Below, in pieces: positions 26,839-35,342 of a stretch of 64,000 nucleotides of DNA (position 1 is its first letter; every line of letters begins with the position of its first letter). The translations under genes were made by a program, and so were the position numbers. This DNA comes from Brevibacillus_D fluminis_A. GTDB lineage: Bacteria > Bacillota > Bacilli > Brevibacillales > Brevibacillaceae. Location: assembly GCF_052072235.1 (NCBI RefSeq), contig NZ_CM125436.1, positions 5,140,001 through 5,204,000 of the forward strand. The letters are read 5' to 3'. The notes beneath the pieces were generated by a model. It did not search any database. It worked only from the letters and a program-made list of their open reading frames with translations, and was not told the origin of the DNA.

Positions 26839-27255
26839 CTATGTGATATGTGTCTCAAAGCTTATCTCTGCGTCCTTGAGTGCTTGATCAAATTCAGACT
26901 TTGCCTCTGCATAGTTATTCAGCTGAGGAATCTCCTCCCAGTTCGCAGCCTTTTGTCCAAGAAGTTGATCGACCAGCTGGTGATCCTCGGAAGAGCCTGA
27001 AAGAATCAATTTTTTATAGTTGTTATAACTGGCGACAAGATCGGTACTCCAGACGCTGTTTGTGACAAGTCGCTTCCATTGCGGCTCGCCTGTGACGTCC
27101 CCCAAATTCTCGTAGTAATCGCCCAATTCTTCTTGCACTTCATAAGCTGGAGCATTTTTCAAGTCCGTCAACTTATTCAAATACTCGGTTACTTCTTTCT
27201 CACCAACAAGTTCATTGCCGCTTCCTTTTCCGAGCTTCCAGCCATTTTTGTACAC
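26839..27255 (-). CDS. Unrecognised ORF (138 codons), probably a truncated remnant
   Basis: Acidic protein beginning at a GTG (YKNGWKLGKGSGNELVG) and containing EYLNKLTDLKNAP and EELGDYYENLGDV segments. There is no ribosome binding site at the GTG and no promoter-like structure, and an in-frame stop lies only a few codons upstream. It ends at a TAG after which the same frame continues for 63 more codons. It most likely belongs to a degraded gene of the accessory region. No domain recognised. Confidence 0.4.
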   Translation of the reverse strand: MYKNGWKLGKGSGNELVGEKEVTEYLNKLTDLKNAPAYEVQEELGDYYENLGDVTGEPQWKRLVTNSVWSTDLVASYNNYKKLILSGSSEDHQLVDQLLGQKAANWEEIPQLNNYAEAKSEFDQALKDAEISFETHIT

Positions 27256-27320
27256 CTGGAAGAAGGATTACAAATTTTCATATAAATGTAAACTAAAACA
27301 TTCTTCACCACCAATTCTCA

Positions 27321-27360
27321 CAAAAAAAAAAACAAACCGACACCCATCCAAGGCGTCAGC
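27321..27360 (-). terminator. Terminator of the IclR-OPT operon
   Basis: On the minus strand CTGACGCC pairs with GGGTGTCGG around a 6-base loop, followed by TTTGTTTTTTTTTTT (27321-27336). It lies just after the last gene of the operon. Confidence 0.8.
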
Positions 27361-27389
27361 TTGTTTTCTTGTTTTCCCGTTATCCTGCC

Positions 27390-28337
27390 TTACACCAGCA
27401 GGTTCCCTTTTTCCATGATCTTTTTATCATCCAGATACACGTCCGGACTTTTCACCACGCAGTCGATATGCACGCCTGCGGCGATCGTGCCGCCGAACGT
27501 GTTGTTGCTGCCGAATGCAACGTGGATTGTGCCGTACACTTTTTCATCCTCCAGCACGACGCCGGTGATGCGGGCTTTGTCATTGGTGCCGATGCCGAAC
27601 TCGCCCAGCATGCGGCCGTCGCCGGTGCCGAGGATTTGCAGCAGCTTGTCGCCGTCTGCACCTGTTGTCGCCACGATGCGGCCTTCTTTCACCGTCAAAA
27701 GCACGGGCTCATCCACTTTGCCGATGCCGGAGATGGAGCCATCGATGAAGATTTCTCCTTCGGCCGAGCCTTCGACCGGTGCGATGTACGCTTCGCCGGA
27801 CGGCAGGTTGCCGGACTCGCCTGGATTGAGGTAGACGCCTGTGCTCGGTACGCCCGGGCGGCTCTCGATGGAGAAGGAGAATGATTTTCCGTCTTTTTCG
27901 ATGCGCACGCGCTGCGCGTCCGAGAGCAGCTGGGTCACTTTTTCCGTCAATGCTTTTACTTTTGTATAATCGGCGGCAACCGCGCCCTCAAGGAACATGT
28001 CCTCCGTGATGCCCGGCATGGTGGCGAGGCGCACGCCTGCGGCGGCGGCTTCCTTGCGCGCCTTCGTATGGGTGAGCGAATGTTCGGTGATGCAGATGAC
28101 CACATCCGCGTTTTTCATCGCTTCGCTTACGGCTGTCGGCGGCTCTTGCCCGGACCTTTCACGTTCCTGCATGACCATGAGCATCGCTTCCGCGCCCAGC
28201 TCCCGGCCTGCTTGCCATACCGCTTCACCAAGCGCCTTCTTCACATCATCCGCTACCACGAGGAAGCGCTCTCCTTGTTTCAATCCGAGGCATTGGACGA
28301 GAAGTCCTTTGCTGACTGTGGTTACTGACACGTTCAT
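27390..28337 (-). CDS. M29-family aminopeptidase-like protein
   Basis: About 315 residues resembling leucyl aminopeptidases of family M29 (AmpS/AmpT type). The conserved metal-site region is present: GNLPSGEAYIAPVEGS (Glu ligands) near residue 190, TIHVAFGSN (His) and GVHIDCVV (His and Asp) near residue 295. The family normally has about 370-410 residues, so this is a short form. Last gene of the IclR-OPT operon, 14 bases after the AroM-like gene. It probably hydrolyses an amide or peptide bond of the compound the cluster handles. The ATG at 28337 is chosen among ATGATG and a nearby GTG; the AAAGGA is close, so the exact start is uncertain. Confidence 0.8.
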   Translation of the reverse strand: MNVSVTTVSKGLLVQCLGLKQGERFLVVADDVKKALGEAVWQAGRELGAEAMLMVMQERERSGQEPPTAVSEAMKNADVVICITEHSLTHTKARKEAAAAGVRLATMPGITEDMFLEGAVAADYTKVKALTEKVTQLLSDAQRVRIEKDGKSFSFSIESRPGVPSTGVYLNPGESGNLPSGEAYIAPVEGSAEGEIFIDGSISGIGKVDEPVLLTVKEGRIVATTGADGDKLLQILGTGDGRMLGEFGIGTNDKARITGVVLEDEKVYGTIHVAFGSNNTFGGTIAAGVHIDCVVKSPDVYLDDKKIMEKGNLLV

Positions 28338-28351
28338 CATTCCTTTGTGTG

Positions 28352-29023
28352 TTAGATCATTTCCGAAACGATTTTGGCCATGATGGCATTCGACAATATG
28401 ACGGGCAGGCCAGTCAAATCGGCTACCAATTGGCGCGCCTCTTCCGTATAGCCCATGCAATCGAGGAGGATGAGGTCGACCTCGCCCTTCAATTGGCTGG
28501 CGGCCGTCTGATACGCTTGCAGGTCATGCTTATATGGTGAAGCAACAGCGAACACCGGGTCAAGTCCATGCGGCGAATATTTATCGCGGAGCGCATCCAC
28601 CTGCTCCGGCAGCGGGACGATAACGCCGAGCTTGCGCCCTTTCGCCATCGTCGCGACGACAGGTGGAATCACATGATCCGGCTCGATGAGAAACGATTGC
28701 TCGGCGCGCAGACCAGGGAAAACGCCCGTGCATAACAGCAAAATGTTCGTGATGCCCCGTTCTTCGAACTCGTTGATCTTGCGCTGCAAAATCGGCTGGA
28801 TCCGCTCGCGCGCCATCACGGCCGACTCGCCGGTCACCAGCCGGGATGTCAGCACATAGTCGCCCGGCCCCGGCGCCAGATTCGCATTGATCTCAGCCAG
28901 CGTCATGCCGTCCAGCACGCCTGCCTGCACCAGCACGGCGCGGTTTTCGAGATACTTTTCCACAATCGGCGCGACGTCTGTGCGCGGCGCTTGCCCAATC
29001 GTAATCATGCCTAGTTGTCTCAT
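28352..29023 (-). CDS. AroM family protein
   Basis: 223 residues with the family's N-terminus LGMITIGQAPRTDV and a Cys-containing LLLCTGVFPGL motif near residue 100. A second Cys-bearing motif, LILLDCMGYTEEAR, lies near residue 190. Two Cys in such positions are reminiscent of Asp/Glu and hydantoin racemases, which are of similar size and fold; this is inference. AroM itself has no proven role despite its name. The start is set at the ATG directly before the conserved RQLGMITIG. In the operon it follows a 150-base gap containing a hairpin. Confidence 0.82.
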   Translation of the reverse strand: MRQLGMITIGQAPRTDVAPIVEKYLENRAVLVQAGVLDGMTLAEINANLAPGPGDYVLTSRLVTGESAVMARERIQPILQRKINEFEERGITNILLLCTGVFPGLRAEQSFLIEPDHVIPPVVATMAKGRKLGVIVPLPEQVDALRDKYSPHGLDPVFAVASPYKHDLQAYQTAASQLKGEVDLILLDCMGYTEEARQLVADLTGLPVILSNAIMAKIVSEMI

Positions 29024-29114
29024 GCCCCATTCATCCCCCATGACGCTTATGCCTTTTCGCGTAAGCGCAGCTTTCGTTTCCGATTTCACGAGAATTTTTT
29101 GTCTATTCAGCTCA

Positions 29115-29150
29115 GGAAAAGAACAGGGAGAATCGTACCCCTCCCTGTCT
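29115..29150 (-). terminator. Internal hairpin/attenuator between DUF1177 and AroM-like genes
   Basis: ACAGGGAG (29123-29130) pairs with CTCCCTGT (29141-29148). On the minus strand it is followed by TCTTTTCCTG. The weak T-tract suggests partial termination that could lower expression of the two distal genes. Confidence 0.5.
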
Positions 29151-29173
29151 TTTGCCCGTTTCGTTTCCTGCTC

Positions 29174-30109
29174 TTACACGTTGCCCATGGTTTGCAAAAT
29201 TTTCATGGAGCCGTAGCGGGCTGTAATGTGCGCGAACTCGGCCTCATCGTAAAATTTGGTGACGCCATTGGTGTATTCTTTCGCTACTTCAACCGCAAAT
29301 TTGACCGCAAGCGCGATGTCGGTTTCGTGGCTTGCCCCTGTGCCGCAGCCCGGAACAGCGGATTGCGCGGTGATCGCGACGCCCACGACCGGGGCATCGG
29401 TGGCAACCGACGGCTGCAAAATGCTGTTGATGTGGAACAGGTCGTTGCCGTACGGCGTGATGTCCTGCATGGTGATCGGGAACGTCACCGGCAAAGCGCC
29501 GGTCGTCATTTCCATGATGCGCAGCAAATCTTCGCTGACGCGCAGGATGTACCCTTCCTTCACGGTCGGGGAGATCGCGATGCCCTTGTGGTTGATCACG
29601 CGGTTGCCTTTTGTCGTATCGATAGAAAGGATCGCTTCCATTTCCGGGATGACCTCATGCTTGTTCATTGTCAGGATACCAACCGGGGAGCCCATGAAAT
29701 CGACCGGCTCATGCGGTTGTGTCGGTGCATCCGGACAAATGTGCGTGCTAACGATCACATCGCCTGCCAGCACATCGCCGTTTTTTTGCATGTCCGCGAG
29801 CTTGAGTGCGCTCGCGACCGCTGCAACTGCTCCGTCCGCATCGGATACCATCCCGATCCGGCTCGGACGCGCGCCGATTCCGCCCAAGCGTCCGATGATT
29901 CCAAAGGTTGGCGCGGTTCCGCCTGTGGATTTGCCCTTTTTGCCCGGGATGACGATTTTGACGAAATCGGTTTTGCATTGTTCGCCTGGGACGGTTTGTA
30001 CTGTAACGGTTACTTGCGGATATTCTGCAAACAATGCTTTGATGGTTTCCCCGTTCACGTATGCACTGTCCATGGTTTCAAATACGGTAATGGTTTGTTT
30101 CAACGACAT
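29174..30109 (-). CDS. DUF1177 domain-containing protein
   Basis: 311 residues covering the whole DUF1177 family. The start SLKQTITVFETMDSAYVNGE, the GGIGARPSRIGMVSDADGA region and THICPDAPTQPHEPVDFMG are characteristic. No biochemical function is known. DUF1177 genes are regularly neighbours of OPT transporters, DUF917 and AroM genes, as here, so the protein is probably an enzyme of the same pathway. AGGGAGGAA lies before the ATG and the gap to DUF917 is 20 bases. Confidence 0.92.
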   Translation of the reverse strand: MSLKQTITVFETMDSAYVNGETIKALFAEYPQVTVTVQTVPGEQCKTDFVKIVIPGKKGKSTGGTAPTFGIIGRLGGIGARPSRIGMVSDADGAVAAVASALKLADMQKNGDVLAGDVIVSTHICPDAPTQPHEPVDFMGSPVGILTMNKHEVIPEMEAILSIDTTKGNRVINHKGIAISPTVKEGYILRVSEDLLRIMEMTTGALPVTFPITMQDITPYGNDLFHINSILQPSVATDAPVVGVAITAQSAVPGCGTGASHETDIALAVKFAVEVAKEYTNGVTKFYDEAEFAHITARYGSMKILQTMGNV

Positions 30110-30129
30110 GATTTGGTTCCTCCCTCTGT

Positions 30130-31191
30130 TTACGCGAAGATGTATGGCAAGATTTGTTTCCCTACAGCGGCTTCCACTGAGGTCATCAGCTCGGGGTTAC
30201 GCATGGTGGCGCTCAAGATCAGATTTTCCTTCGGCACGTGGATGACAGCCAGCTGCTGCCCTTTTTCAATAGCGGCGGATACGACTGGTCTCGCCGTTTT
30301 GGCATCGAGCGTCATGATCAGATCCGGGAACGTTCCCAGACGCTGGCCGTTTTGCTCGAGCGTCATATATTCGTTCCAGAACGTCATTTCGTGCCCCGCG
30401 ATGACGACGCGGCCGACATCGAAGCCGCCGGTGGTTTCCAGTGTGAACTCGTCGACGGTGCCTGCCGTGACGATCCGTCCGCCAAGCTTTTGGCAAACGG
30501 CCTCGATCGCGGATTCGCCTTTGGAGCCGAGCAATGCGCGTCCGACCTCAATCGCTTGGCTGATCGCGCCAGGCGCCCCGTTTTCACGGGCATAGCCGAC
30601 CGTGATCGGATTGCGCGCCACGACGACCAGTCCGCCTGCTTCCACGGACACTTTCCGCACCAGCGCTGCCGCCTGCTGCAGCTTGGCGCTGATGCTCACC
30701 TCGTGGTAACGCTCGTCCCTCCCGCCGACTGCGGTTTGGTGCGAAATGTAGCCATCGCGCTCATGCAGGTTCATCGCCCCCATCACGCCGGTTGGATGCG
30801 CACGGCCGTTGCAGGGAACATCGATGACGGGCAATCCGGTCACAGCTGCCTGGAACCAGCCGTTTACCGTCGTGCCAGCGCCGTTTTCATTGGTGATGAT
30901 GCCGCGGATCGGCTGTGAGACGAGCTTTTCCAGCAACTGCAGCGCCCGCACATAATGCATCGGCTTGGTGTATTGCTCTTTCGCGGCTGGCGCGCCGACC
31001 AGCGCGACGGTTGCGAGCAGATCGTGATCGTCCATCTCGTCTGCGGTATACAGCTGCGGCGCGCCGACTTCCAACGCAAGCCGCCCTGTTTCCAGACCTT
31101 CCTCAATCCAGCCGCCTCCGCCTCCGCCGAGTACGGCGCCTCCGAAGACAGCTGCCTCCATCATTTCTTTGGTCAACGTCATTTTAGCCAT
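30130..31191 (-). CDS. DUF917 family protein (hydantoin-related)
   Basis: 353 residues of the DUF917 family, which includes S-methyl-thiohydantoin desulfurases and relatives annexed to hydantoinase genes. Visible are a glycine-rich loop GGAVLGGGGGGW near residue 20, ENGAGTTVNGW near residue 105 and VPCNGRAHPTGVMG near residue 130. Together with the AroM-like protein this points to a cyclic amide or modified-peptide substrate, which is inference. GGAGGAGAA precedes the ATG; it lies 24 bases after the OPT gene. Confidence 0.9.
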   Translation of the reverse strand: MAKMTLTKEMMEAAVFGGAVLGGGGGGWIEEGLETGRLALEVGAPQLYTADEMDDHDLLATVALVGAPAAKEQYTKPMHYVRALQLLEKLVSQPIRGIITNENGAGTTVNGWFQAAVTGLPVIDVPCNGRAHPTGVMGAMNLHERDGYISHQTAVGGRDERYHEVSISAKLQQAAALVRKVSVEAGGLVVVARNPITVGYARENGAPGAISQAIEVGRALLGSKGESAIEAVCQKLGGRIVTAGTVDEFTLETTGGFDVGRVVIAGHEMTFWNEYMTLEQNGQRLGTFPDLIMTLDAKTARPVVSAAIEKGQQLAVIHVPKENLILSATMRNPELMTSVEAAVGKQILPYIFA

Positions 31192-31215
31192 AGCGGTTTC
31201 TCCTCCAGGTTGTCT

Positions 31216-32817
31216 TTATTTCTTCGCAAATTTGAACACGGAGCTGAAGAAACTGTAGATTGCATCCCCGGCGATAAAGCCGGCGGCGAGAATGCTCAGC
31301 GTGCTTTCCGCGTCTTTGCCTTTCACCTTCAGGGCCACTACGCGGATCAGAATACCAGCGAGGACGGCCCAGCCCGCATTCGGGTTGAGGATCAGCAGAC
31401 CGGTTGCGAACATGACGCCCAGCTGGCGGTTCGCCCCGCCGATGAGCTGCAGAATCGCGCCCGGAATCGCCCACAACAACAACTGCTTGGCAATTTCAGG
31501 GGAAGCGCCTGCCTCGATGGTCGATGCATACACCTTGTCGACCGGTGGCACCAGGTTTTGTGCAAAAAATCCTTTATACGTGAACAAGACGGTCAACAGC
31601 GCCACGCCAAAAGCGATCATACCGGTGATGTACTGCTCTTTGCGGCCTTGCAGCTCCATCTCGCGGTCGCGGCCGTTGCCGCGCAGGATATAACCGGTTT
31701 TCAAATCGTAGCCCATATCGGCAAAAGCAGGTCCGGTTGCTGCGCTGAAGCCGACAAGCAAACCGAGCGCGACCGGCGGGAAGCCGATCATCATGCCGAC
31801 GATCAAGGTGATCAAGGCGACTGCGAATGCCGGGAACCAGCCGGAGTGCATCGCGGCAATCCCGACGATCAGTTCATGCACATAAGCGGCGAATGCGGCA
31901 AAAATCAGGAAGCCGATAAACATGCCAACCGACATCTGTGTGATGATCCCGCCTGCGATCGCCACGATCAAGGCTACGACCAGGTAGGCGATAAAGCCAA
32001 GTCCGAGCACGCGGGACGTGGTTTTATCATCTTGCGTATACGTTTCCTCGGCTGCGACTGCACCTGCTGCTGCCGGTTTTTTCTTTTTGAAAATTACGAA
32101 AGCGACCTGGAACAAGGCCACAACCCCTGCACCGATCATGAAACCGTGCGGGATGAACAGTTTGTTCACGTCCACGGAGAAAAGCGGAATCGAATATTGG
32201 CGGAGCAAAAGCCCGATACCGAACATCGCCAGGGCGAAAATGTTCCCGATGAAGGCAACCCCGAACGCTGACATCGAAATGCCGAAATAGGAGCCGATCA
32301 AACCGATGACGGTCCCGACCCCGAGCAGCGCGCCGCGCTTGCCGCCCTTATCGCCCGCGATGATCGCTTCCGCCGTCGCAACCCCCGGAGCCCATGTCCC
32401 CGATGCAGGAAATACTTTGGAATCAAACAGCTTGTACAGCAAAGCGGAATCGACGAACATGGCGAGCGCCGCACCGATCAACATCGGCACGATCAACTCC
32501 GGCTTGCCCATCGCAAACGGAATCCCAATTGGAATCAGCAAGCTGTTCGCTGCGCCGAACGTTGCGGAAGAGATTGCGGTCTGTACCAGGTTTTGGCGGT
32601 GGACCGACTTGAATTTCATCAGGGCGGCGATTGGAATGCGCGCGATCAGCATCGCTGCCAATGCCCCGATGATCGATGTGCTCGGCGTAACCCCGAGCGA
32701 GGTGATCAGCTGCATCCCGATGATTGCCCCGAATACCGACAGGACAATGTTCAGGATGAGTGAGAACGGTTCAAAAACGGACGGATGTTTTTCTCTTGGT
32801 GTTTTGTCTTTTGCCAT
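31216..32817 (-). CDS. OPT family oligopeptide transporter
   Basis: About 533 residues with some fourteen hydrophobic segments and an OPT-like pattern: GAANSLLIPIGIPFAMGKP near residue 95, SGTWAPGVATAEAI near residue 150, and GGANRQLGVMFATGLL near the C-terminus. OPT proteins import peptides or metal-chelate conjugates with protons. The ATG at 32817 is used because GGGGAG lies seven bases upstream; an ORF extension to 32832 is not needed. First structural gene after the IclR regulator (15-base gap), so it should import the substrate of the downstream enzymes. Confidence 0.9.
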   Translation of the reverse strand: MAKDKTPREKHPSVFEPFSLILNIVLSVFGAIIGMQLITSLGVTPSTSIIGALAAMLIARIPIAALMKFKSVHRQNLVQTAISSATFGAANSLLIPIGIPFAMGKPELIVPMLIGAALAMFVDSALLYKLFDSKVFPASGTWAPGVATAEAIIAGDKGGKRGALLGVGTVIGLIGSYFGISMSAFGVAFIGNIFALAMFGIGLLLRQYSIPLFSVDVNKLFIPHGFMIGAGVVALFQVAFVIFKKKKPAAAGAVAAEETYTQDDKTTSRVLGLGFIAYLVVALIVAIAGGIITQMSVGMFIGFLIFAAFAAYVHELIVGIAAMHSGWFPAFAVALITLIVGMMIGFPPVALGLLVGFSAATGPAFADMGYDLKTGYILRGNGRDREMELQGRKEQYITGMIAFGVALLTVLFTYKGFFAQNLVPPVDKVYASTIEAGASPEIAKQLLLWAIPGAILQLIGGANRQLGVMFATGLLILNPNAGWAVLAGILIRVVALKVKGKDAESTLSILAAGFIAGDAIYSFFSSVFKFAKK

Positions 32818-32832
32818 ATGCTGCTCCCCCAT

Positions 32833-33582
32833 TTACATGATTTGCTGTACGAATTGATGAATGCTATCGATTGACTTCCGGAGCGCTTCTACCATCTCCG
32901 GCACTTTTTCATCCGACATCCGGTACGTGGGGCCGGCGATCGTCAAGGAAGCGACCGGCTTCCCGCTGCTGTCAAAAATCGGCATGGCCACACCGAATGT
33001 GTCCTCGGTATACTCGCCCTGGGAATACGCCCATCCTGCTTTTTTTATTGTCTCTAGGTTCTGCAGGAGGGATTCCCGGTTCGCGATCGTATGGGGCGTT
33101 TTTGGCTGCAAGCCTTTTTCCAAAATCGCCTTGATCACATCGATCGGCATGTAGGCCATGATCACCTTGTTGGATGCGCCGGCATACAGCGGCGTCCTGC
33201 TTCCTACGGACAAGGCATACTTGATGCTCTGATTGCTTTCCACAATCTCGGTACAAATGCCGTCCGAACCGTCAAGCCACGTGAGAAAAATCGATTCGCC
33301 GGTTTTGTCTGAGAGCGCCTTCATAACGGGGTAGATGATGTCTGTGATGTTAAGCTGGTCGCGGATGATTCCCCCGTATTCCAGCACCTTCAGGCCCAGT
33401 CGATACTTCTTGGTCTCAGGGTCTTGCGTCAAGAGGCCGTGCCGTGTAAACGTAACCAACATACGGTACGCAACGGTATGGCTCATCTGCATCTCGGCGG
33501 CCAACTCGCGCACGCCCCATTGCGGGCGTTCCCGCGTGAAAGAATGCAAGAGCTTCAACGCTTGGTCAAGAGTCTTTAACAT
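32833..33582 (-). CDS. IclR family transcriptional regulator
   Basis: 249 residues: an N-terminal winged helix-turn-helix (LDQALKLLHSFTRERPQWGVRELAAEMQMSHTVAYRML) and the IclR effector domain (GICTEIVESNQ, LYAGASNKVIMAYM, GEYTEDTFGVAMPIFD, SLTIAGPTYRM). Such regulators bind small catabolites. It is the first gene of the OPT-DUF917-DUF1177-AroM-M29 operon, so it is very probably both autoregulator and pathway regulator. A 15-base palindrome 27 bases upstream is the likely operator. AAAGGAAG supports the ATG at 33582. Confidence 0.92.
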   Translation of the reverse strand: MLKTLDQALKLLHSFTRERPQWGVRELAAEMQMSHTVAYRMLVTFTRHGLLTQDPETKKYRLGLKVLEYGGIIRDQLNITDIIYPVMKALSDKTGESIFLTWLDGSDGICTEIVESNQSIKYALSVGSRTPLYAGASNKVIMAYMPIDVIKAILEKGLQPKTPHTIANRESLLQNLETIKKAGWAYSQGEYTEDTFGVAMPIFDSSGKPVASLTIAGPTYRMSDEKVPEMVEALRKSIDSIHQFVQQIM

Positions 33583-33608
33583 AAGACTGCTTCCTTTGTA
33601 CCGAATAA

Positions 33609-33623
33609 AGAACCAATGGTTCT
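33609..33623. promoter_or_regulatory. Candidate IclR operator (perfect palindrome)
   Basis: AGAACCAATGGTTCT is a perfect 7-1-7 palindrome located 27 bases before the IclR start codon, in a position overlapping the leader or promoter. IclR regulators typically bind about 15-base palindromes of this kind; the pairing with this regulator is inferred from position. Confidence 0.6.
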
Positions 33624-33699
33624 GTATACGCGCATGCTGCAACGCCCCCAATCGAAATTTGCATTTCTTTATATAAATTCTGTGTATTTACACTTTAAC

Positions 33700-33731
33700 A
33701 AAAACGAGCCGCTTCCCCCTATGGAAAGCGA
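33700..33731 (-). terminator. Terminator of the GntR-EamA-PucR operon
   Basis: On the minus strand CGCTTTCC pairs with GGGGAAGCG around ATAG, followed by GCTCGTTTTTG. It separates this operon from the IclR promoter region. Confidence 0.65.
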
Positions 33732-33796
33732 CCCAAAAGATCGCGCCCCTTTTTGGGCACGATCACAAACAGCTGATTCTATCAAGGTTTCGCGGT

Positions 33797-35338
33797 TCAC
33801 AGAATCGAATGCACGTCTGCGCCTCGCGTTTTCCATGCGCGCATGGCTACATCCAGGCGGAATCGCACCTCCGCATCATTCAGATCGGTCTGAAGAATCT
33901 CGCTGATCCGTTCCAGCCGATACAGCACGGAATTGCGGTGGATGAACAGCTCCTCCGCCACCCGCTTCGTATTGCCCCCCGATCGTAGAAACGCTCCCAG
34001 CGTCGCAAAAAGCTCGGTACTATACTCCTTATCGTAGGCGACCACCGGCTCAATCAGCATAGAGGTCAAGGATGCCAGCACCGGATGGTCTGCTACGTCC
34101 AACAGCAGATCCTCCACCAGCACCTCATGGAAATGGATCACTTTCTGCTTGGGCAGCGTATGCTGGCCGATCGCGATCGCTTTTTGCGCCTCCTTGCAGC
34201 TGGCCGGGACGTCGGCAAGCTGTTCGCGCGTGCCGCCGATCCCGACAGACAGCTGAAAATGAGTGCCCAGCTCCTCCGTCTTTTGTGTCAGCTCCGCCAG
34301 CAGATGGCTGACCTCCTCCTTCTGCTTTTCCGCGTCGTTATGGGCGGTGGCACACAGGACGATCAGCGAGTCGTTGATGATCACACCTTTGCGCGCATAT
34401 GCGCCCAGCTTGTTGACCTTTTGCAAAAAGTGGCTGTACAGCTTCGCAATCTCCTCGCCTTTGCCGTGAATGCGGATCACGATCACATAGTGGTGCGTAC
34501 CTGCAGGGATGCCGAGCTGCTTGGCACGGTAGCGAAGCAAATCTTCCTGATGGGCGGAGCCGGAAAACAGCTCGACCAAAAACGATTCCTGCTCGCGCTC
34601 CCGATGCAGCTGCTGCGATTGCCTAATAGTAAACTCGATCGCCAGCACCGTAATCGCATGATCGAGGCACATTTGCTCAAAATGCTCGGAATCCGCCAGC
34701 GCTCGCGTAATCGCCAGATAGCCGGTCACTCGGCTGCCCACCTGGATCGGCCGTTTTTCCACGATCGCCGCCGACACAAAGCGCGCTGTACAGCTTTCGA
34801 CTTCCTCATCCTGATTCAGCACAGCCGCCTCGCACGAGAGCAGATGCCCGACCAGCACCACCAGCTCTGTCGTCCGCCGGTTGAGCACCATGTTGGTGAA
34901 CTGCTGATTGACCTCCCGCACTTCGCGGAGCATGTACGCCTGCCGCTGCAAAATCTTGTCCATCACCGTGTGCGTCATATCGATAAACGGCACTTCAAGC
35001 GGGATGTCAAACAGCGGGATGTTGTACAAGTTGCTTTTTTGCAGCGCTTCCGCCGGTACTTCCTGCAAGACGCGCCGCGTTTTGATCCCGACCGCCGTTC
35101 CGCCCACGCGATGCATCTCGTCGAGCAGACGGCACAGCATCAGCGGCTCGTGGCGAAACGAATAACCCGTCGTCAAAATCAGCTCGTTGGGGCGCAGCCA
35201 TCCGGTCAAATCCGGCATTTCCATGCTGTCGATGTAATAAATCTCATTCGTGACGCCCGCGTGGCCCGCCATCACCTTTGCACCTTTAAAGACGGGCAGC
35301 TGCAGCAGCCGCTCTACGGTAAAAGGGGTATTTTCCAT
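33797..35338 (-). CDS. PucR family transcriptional regulator
   Basis: 513 residues. An N-terminal purine-catabolism-type domain (NTPFTVERLLQLPVFKGAKV; SMEMPDLTGWLRPNELILTTG), a GGDEF-like central region (LSVGIGG with KEAQKAIAIG), and a C-terminal PucR helix-turn-helix (NTKRVAEELFIHRNSVLYRLERI). PucR regulators sense nitrogenous metabolites such as purines, amino acids or GABA. It is the last gene of a GntR-EamA-PucR operon, four bases after the transporter. AGAGGTG precedes the ATG at 35338; a much longer upstream frame in the same phase overlaps the transporter and was rejected as N-terminus. It may co-control the neighbouring OPT cluster. Confidence 0.92.
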   Translation of the reverse strand: MENTPFTVERLLQLPVFKGAKVMAGHAGVTNEIYYIDSMEMPDLTGWLRPNELILTTGYSFRHEPLMLCRLLDEMHRVGGTAVGIKTRRVLQEVPAEALQKSNLYNIPLFDIPLEVPFIDMTHTVMDKILQRQAYMLREVREVNQQFTNMVLNRRTTELVVLVGHLLSCEAAVLNQDEEVESCTARFVSAAIVEKRPIQVGSRVTGYLAITRALADSEHFEQMCLDHAITVLAIEFTIRQSQQLHREREQESFLVELFSGSAHQEDLLRYRAKQLGIPAGTHHYVIVIRIHGKGEEIAKLYSHFLQKVNKLGAYARKGVIINDSLIVLCATAHNDAEKQKEEVSHLLAELTQKTEELGTHFQLSVGIGGTREQLADVPASCKEAQKAIAIGQHTLPKQKVIHFHEVLVEDLLLDVADHPVLASLTSMLIEPVVAYDKEYSTELFATLGAFLRSGGNTKRVAEELFIHRNSVLYRLERISEILQTDLNDAEVRFRLDVAMRAWKTRGADVHSIL

Positions 35339-35342
35339 ATGT

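Noticed and set aside
26839..26841. TAG read as pyrrolysine
   Set aside because: No pyl genes are visible, the ORF is AT-rich and looks degraded, and the downstream part has its own start signals.
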